DNA of 64,000 nt from Heterobilharzia americana. Taxonomy: Eukaryota; Platyhelminthes; Trematoda; Strigeidida; Schistosomatidae. The translations under genes were made by a program, and so were the position numbers. Where the stretch lies: contig OX104134.1 of the NCBI GenBank assembly GCA_944470555.2, positions 105,456,701 through 105,520,700 of the forward strand, given 5' to 3'. The first letter of the stretch is position 1, and each line of letters starts with the position of its first letter. The notes below the pieces were generated by a model. The model saw only the letters and a list, made by a program, of their open reading frames with translations, was not told where the DNA came from and did not search any database. Of this stretch, positions 61,936 to 64,000 are shown piece by piece.

Positions 61936-62270
61936 TTAGTCCCTTGGGTTCCTAGTGGAACATAGGGCTTCAGTAGCACGCCTCCAGTGACCTCTGTTCT
62001 CTGAGATCTTTTGAACCTGGTCCCACGACAGCCCAGAAGCTCTCATTTCCTGCTCGCACGACCTCCTCCATGTCACCCTTGGACGTCCAACTCGTCGCTT
62101 CCCATAGGGATTCCACTCGAGCAACTGGCCTGACGCGTGATGTCCTCAGTCGGCCTTCTCAGTGCATGGCCAATCCATCTCCACTTCTTCCTGCATATTT
62201 GTTGGGTGATAGGTTCTTGGTTGGTTAGTTGCCCGACCAGAGTTCCTTGTTGCTTATTTTTTCTGGCCAT
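61936..62270 (-). pseudogene. RTE C-terminus in two shifted frames
   Basis: 62073..62270 reads RKKWRWIGHALRRPTEDITR and 61936..62124 reads GKRRVGRPRVTWRRSCEQE, down to the stop at 61936. Together they are the conserved RTE C-terminal region (W-R-W-I-G-H ... G-R-P ... T-W-R-R). Frame changes lie near 62240..62270 and 62110..62125. Confidence 0.78.
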
Positions 62271-63415
62271 CTGATCTTCAGCAGCGAGCGTAAGCAGTTG
62301 TTGATGAATGTCTGTAGTTTATTGGAAATACCTTTCGTGACGCGCCAAGTCTCTGAGCCATACAAGAGCACTGACTTGACGTTGGTGTTGAAAATCCGTA
62401 TCTTGTTCCGCATGCTGAGTGCAGAAGATCTCCACACTGGTTTCAGGCTAATGAATGCCTGTCTTGCTTTTCCGATTCTGACTTTGACGTCCTCGTCTGT
62501 GCCTGTGGCGCCTGTAGTTGAAACAGTGCTTCCTAGATAAGTGATTGGAGTTTGTTGTTGTTGTTGTTGTTGATGGTGGTGGTGTGGTATCTTCATCACT
62601 TCTGTCTTCTCTATATTCACCTGAAGTCCCGTCTTCGCTGCCTCTTCTATCAACTTGTTAGTTTTTGCCTGCAGATCTTCAAGTTTATGTGACATCAGGC
62701 ATAAGTCATCGGCGAAATCCAAGTCTTCTAGGTTCTTTTCCGTCGTCCAGTGTATCCCCCTCTTCTCGCTGCCTACTGTTTGCTGCATGATCCAGTCCAC
62801 CACAATCAAGAATATCATGGGGGATAGTAGGCAACCTTGTTTCACTCCTGTCTTCACTTCAAAGGCATCACTGAGCTTCCCATTGTGGATTACTTGGCAT
62901 GTGGCATCTTCATATAGTTGTTGAATGAGGCGGATAAAGGTTTGCGGTACTCCGTAGTATTGAAGCAGTTTCCAAATTACTTGTCGGTCGACGCTGTCAA
63001 AGGCCTTCTCAAAGTCGATGAAGTTGAGGTGGAGAGGTGATTGCCATTCTATGCTCTGTTCTATGATGATGCGAAGCGTTGCAATTTGGTCTGCACATGA
63101 TTTGTACTTCCTGAAGCCTGCCTGTTCCGGTCGTAGTTTTGAATCCAGTGCATCCCTTAGCCTCTCCAGGATGATGCGGCTTAATATTTTACTTGGGGTG
63201 GACAGGAGAGTGATTCCGCGCCAGTTCTTGCAAGCACTGAGGTCTCCCTTCTTCGGCAGTTTGACAAGGTAACCCTTCTTCCAATCGTCAGGTACCTTCT
63301 CTTCCTTCCACACCTTCTGCAATAGTGGTGTGGTGTGAGCATGTCCGCTGTTGTCTCTGCATCTGTTTTCAGTGCTTCTGGCGGTATTCCATCTGGTCCT
63401 GCTGCTTTCCCGCAT
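62225..63415 (-). CDS. RTE reverse transcriptase domain fragment
   Basis: The frame of about 396 codons has no trustworthy start because it continues an upstream frame. Landmarks in order are WRGITLLSTPSKILSRII, LRPEQAGFRKYKSCADQ, motif A FIDFEKAFDSVDR, motif B GVKQGCLLSPMIF, the catalytic LDFADDLCLM, and the RTE-typical TYLGSTVSTTG and LLYGSETWR. A His/Gln run (codons at 62548..62585) sits after the catalytic loop. It would copy element RNA at a nicked target. The frameshift at the end makes it non-functional. Confidence 0.85.
   Translation of the reverse strand: MRESSRTRWNTARSTENRCRDNSGHAHTTPLLQKVWKEEKVPDDWKKGYLVKLPKKGDLSACKNWRGITLLSTPSKILSRIILERLRDALDSKLRPEQAGFRKYKSCADQIATLRIIIEQSIEWQSPLHLNFIDFEKAFDSVDRQVIWKLLQYYGVPQTFIRLIQQLYEDATCQVIHNGKLSDAFEVKTGVKQGCLLSPMIFLIVVDWIMQQTVGSEKRGIHWTTEKNLEDLDFADDLCLMSHKLEDLQAKTNKLIEEAAKTGLQVNIEKTEVMKIPHHHHQQQQQQQTPITYLGSTVSTTGATGTDEDVKVRIGKARQAFISLKPVWRSSALSMRNKIRIFNTNVKSVLLYGSETWRVTKGISNKLQTFINNCLRSLLKIRWPEKISNKELWSGN
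62548..62585 (-). repeat. CAA/CAC triplet run in RTE ORF
   Basis: It encodes HHHHQQQQQQQ on the minus strand. The plus-strand RTE has a shorter Gln-rich version at 61668..61692, so this position is prone to slippage in the family. Confidence 0.8.
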
Positions 63416-63969
63416 TTCAGTAGCTTTATGGCGTTCAGGACTTCCATTTTCGTTGGGGGATTAATGTTCACTTGTAGTTCAGCGGCTGCAGGTGGTATTT
63501 CTGGACGAAGTGCAGGGGGTGGTCGATTCAAGAGCTTCTTGAAGTGGTCGGCCCATCGTTTCCTCTGTTTCTCTTCTTTTGTAATTAAATTTCCTTCTTC
63601 ATCTTTTATTGGTTTCATCTGTGTTGGTCTCTTCCCTGATAGCAACCTGGTTATTTGATACAATGTCGTCAGGTCTCTCTTACCTGCAGCCTGTTCTGCT
63701 TCACTTGCCAGTGTTTCGTAGAAGTGTCTTTTGTCTTTGCGTGCACTCTTCTTCACTTCTTTGTCCAGTGTTTTATACATTGTGCTCAGTTCCTCTTGTC
63801 GTTGAGCATCCTTGCACTGGTTTATCTTCTGCTTCACCATCCTCCTCTCCTCTATCAGCTTCCAGGTATCCGTCGAGATCCATTCCTTGTCTTCTTTCTT
63901 CTTCCTTCCTAATACTGTTGTGCAGGTTTCTTTCCACATAGCTTTCAAAGACTTCCAATGTTCTTCCAC
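63181..63969 (-). CDS. RTE linker upstream of RT, frameshifted
   Basis: The sequence is lysine-rich and helical (KEEKQRKRWADHFKKLLN), then has the RT start KCGKAAGPDGIPPEALK and DMLTP. After that a 5-bp duplication (about 63333..63345, compared with the plus copy) shifts the frame. The rest of this frame is noise, and the true continuation is the frame ending at 62225. The frame may extend past 63969 into the part outside the window. Confidence 0.75.
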   Translation of the reverse strand: MEEHWKSLKAMWKETCTTVLGRKKKEDKEWISTDTWKLIEERRMVKQKINQCKDAQRQEELSTMYKTLDKEVKKSARKDKRHFYETLASEAEQAAGKRDLTTLYQITRLLSGKRPTQMKPIKDEEGNLITKEEKQRKRWADHFKKLLNRPPPALRPEIPPAAAELQVNINPPTKMEVLNAIKLLKCGKAAGPDGIPPEALKTDAETTADMLTPHHYCRRCGRKRRYLTIGRRVTLSNCRRRETSVLARTGAESLSCPPQVKY

Positions 63970-64000
63970 ACAGGTTTCTTCAGGGATGTTGCTCGATGTC

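Larger units (their letters stand above)
61858..64000 (-). mobile_element. RTE-clade LINE copy, minus strand, 5' end outside window
   Basis: It includes the 3' UTR with an ATT-rich tail (about 61920..61938) and most of the ORF, up to the window end. It lies directly against the plus-strand RTE, tail to tail. The upstream endonuclease domain would lie beyond 64000. Three frameshifts (below) show that this copy is inactive. Confidence 0.82.

Overview
The window is AT-rich eukaryotic DNA, most likely from a schistosome blood fluke (genus Schistosoma or a close relative). Four things point there: relics resembling the schistosome SM-alpha SINE with its hammerhead-ribozyme core, RTE-clade and CR1-clade (SR2-like and SR1-like) LINEs, a Penelope-like element (PLE), and an amine-type GPCR with Asn where most animal amine receptors have Asp. 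No prokaryotic features are present. Species and chromosome cannot be named from the sequence alone.

Layout. 1..779 is mostly an inverted copy of an array segment. 986..4838 is the left arm of a 3.85-kb inverted repeat; its partner is 56659..60510. Each arm carries a GPCR gene, and the two genes face inward. 4839..9272 is a rearranged zone with a third GPCR copy on the minus strand, a CR1-like LINE relic and a GIY-YIG relic of an old PLE. 9273..57893 is a tandem array of three nearly identical units (9273..28018, 28019..42971, 42972..57893). The base unit is about 14.9 kb. The first unit is enlarged to 18.7 kb by a PLE at 12379..16222, flanked by a 12-bp target-site duplication. 60369..64000 holds two RTE LINE copies meeting tail to tail, one with an SM-alpha-like SINE nested at the codons of its RT catalytic motif.

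Each unit contains, in order: a 277-bp inverted-repeat arm; a roughly 6-kb core with exon-like fragments, a (CATA)n microsatellite and a GPCR TM7 relic; the second 277-bp arm; the old PLE relic; a CR1 relic inserted in GPCR leader sequence; a GPCR fragment (late ICL3 to TM6, minus strand); a 3.7-kb block with a decayed gag-like frame and an SM-alpha-like SINE; and reversed GPCR 3' flank. The units look like amplified by-products of GPCR-locus rearrangement. No unit encodes a complete receptor.

The three long GPCR copies encode TM1-TM6. In the two palindrome copies TM7 (NPIIY) follows at once but in another frame. In the third copy TM7 is lost at a breakpoint. All receptor copies may therefore be pseudogenes unless a very short intron or a base error explains the break.

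The most interesting element is the PLE. It is a head-to-head partial dimer. Its only complete unit-to-unit junction folds as a hammerhead ribozyme in which the conserved core pair C3-G8 appears swapped to G3-C8. An 85-base run of A in its ORF has exactly the length of the sequence it displaces and keeps the reading frame, so it looks like masked or failed bases rather than a real poly(A) tract.
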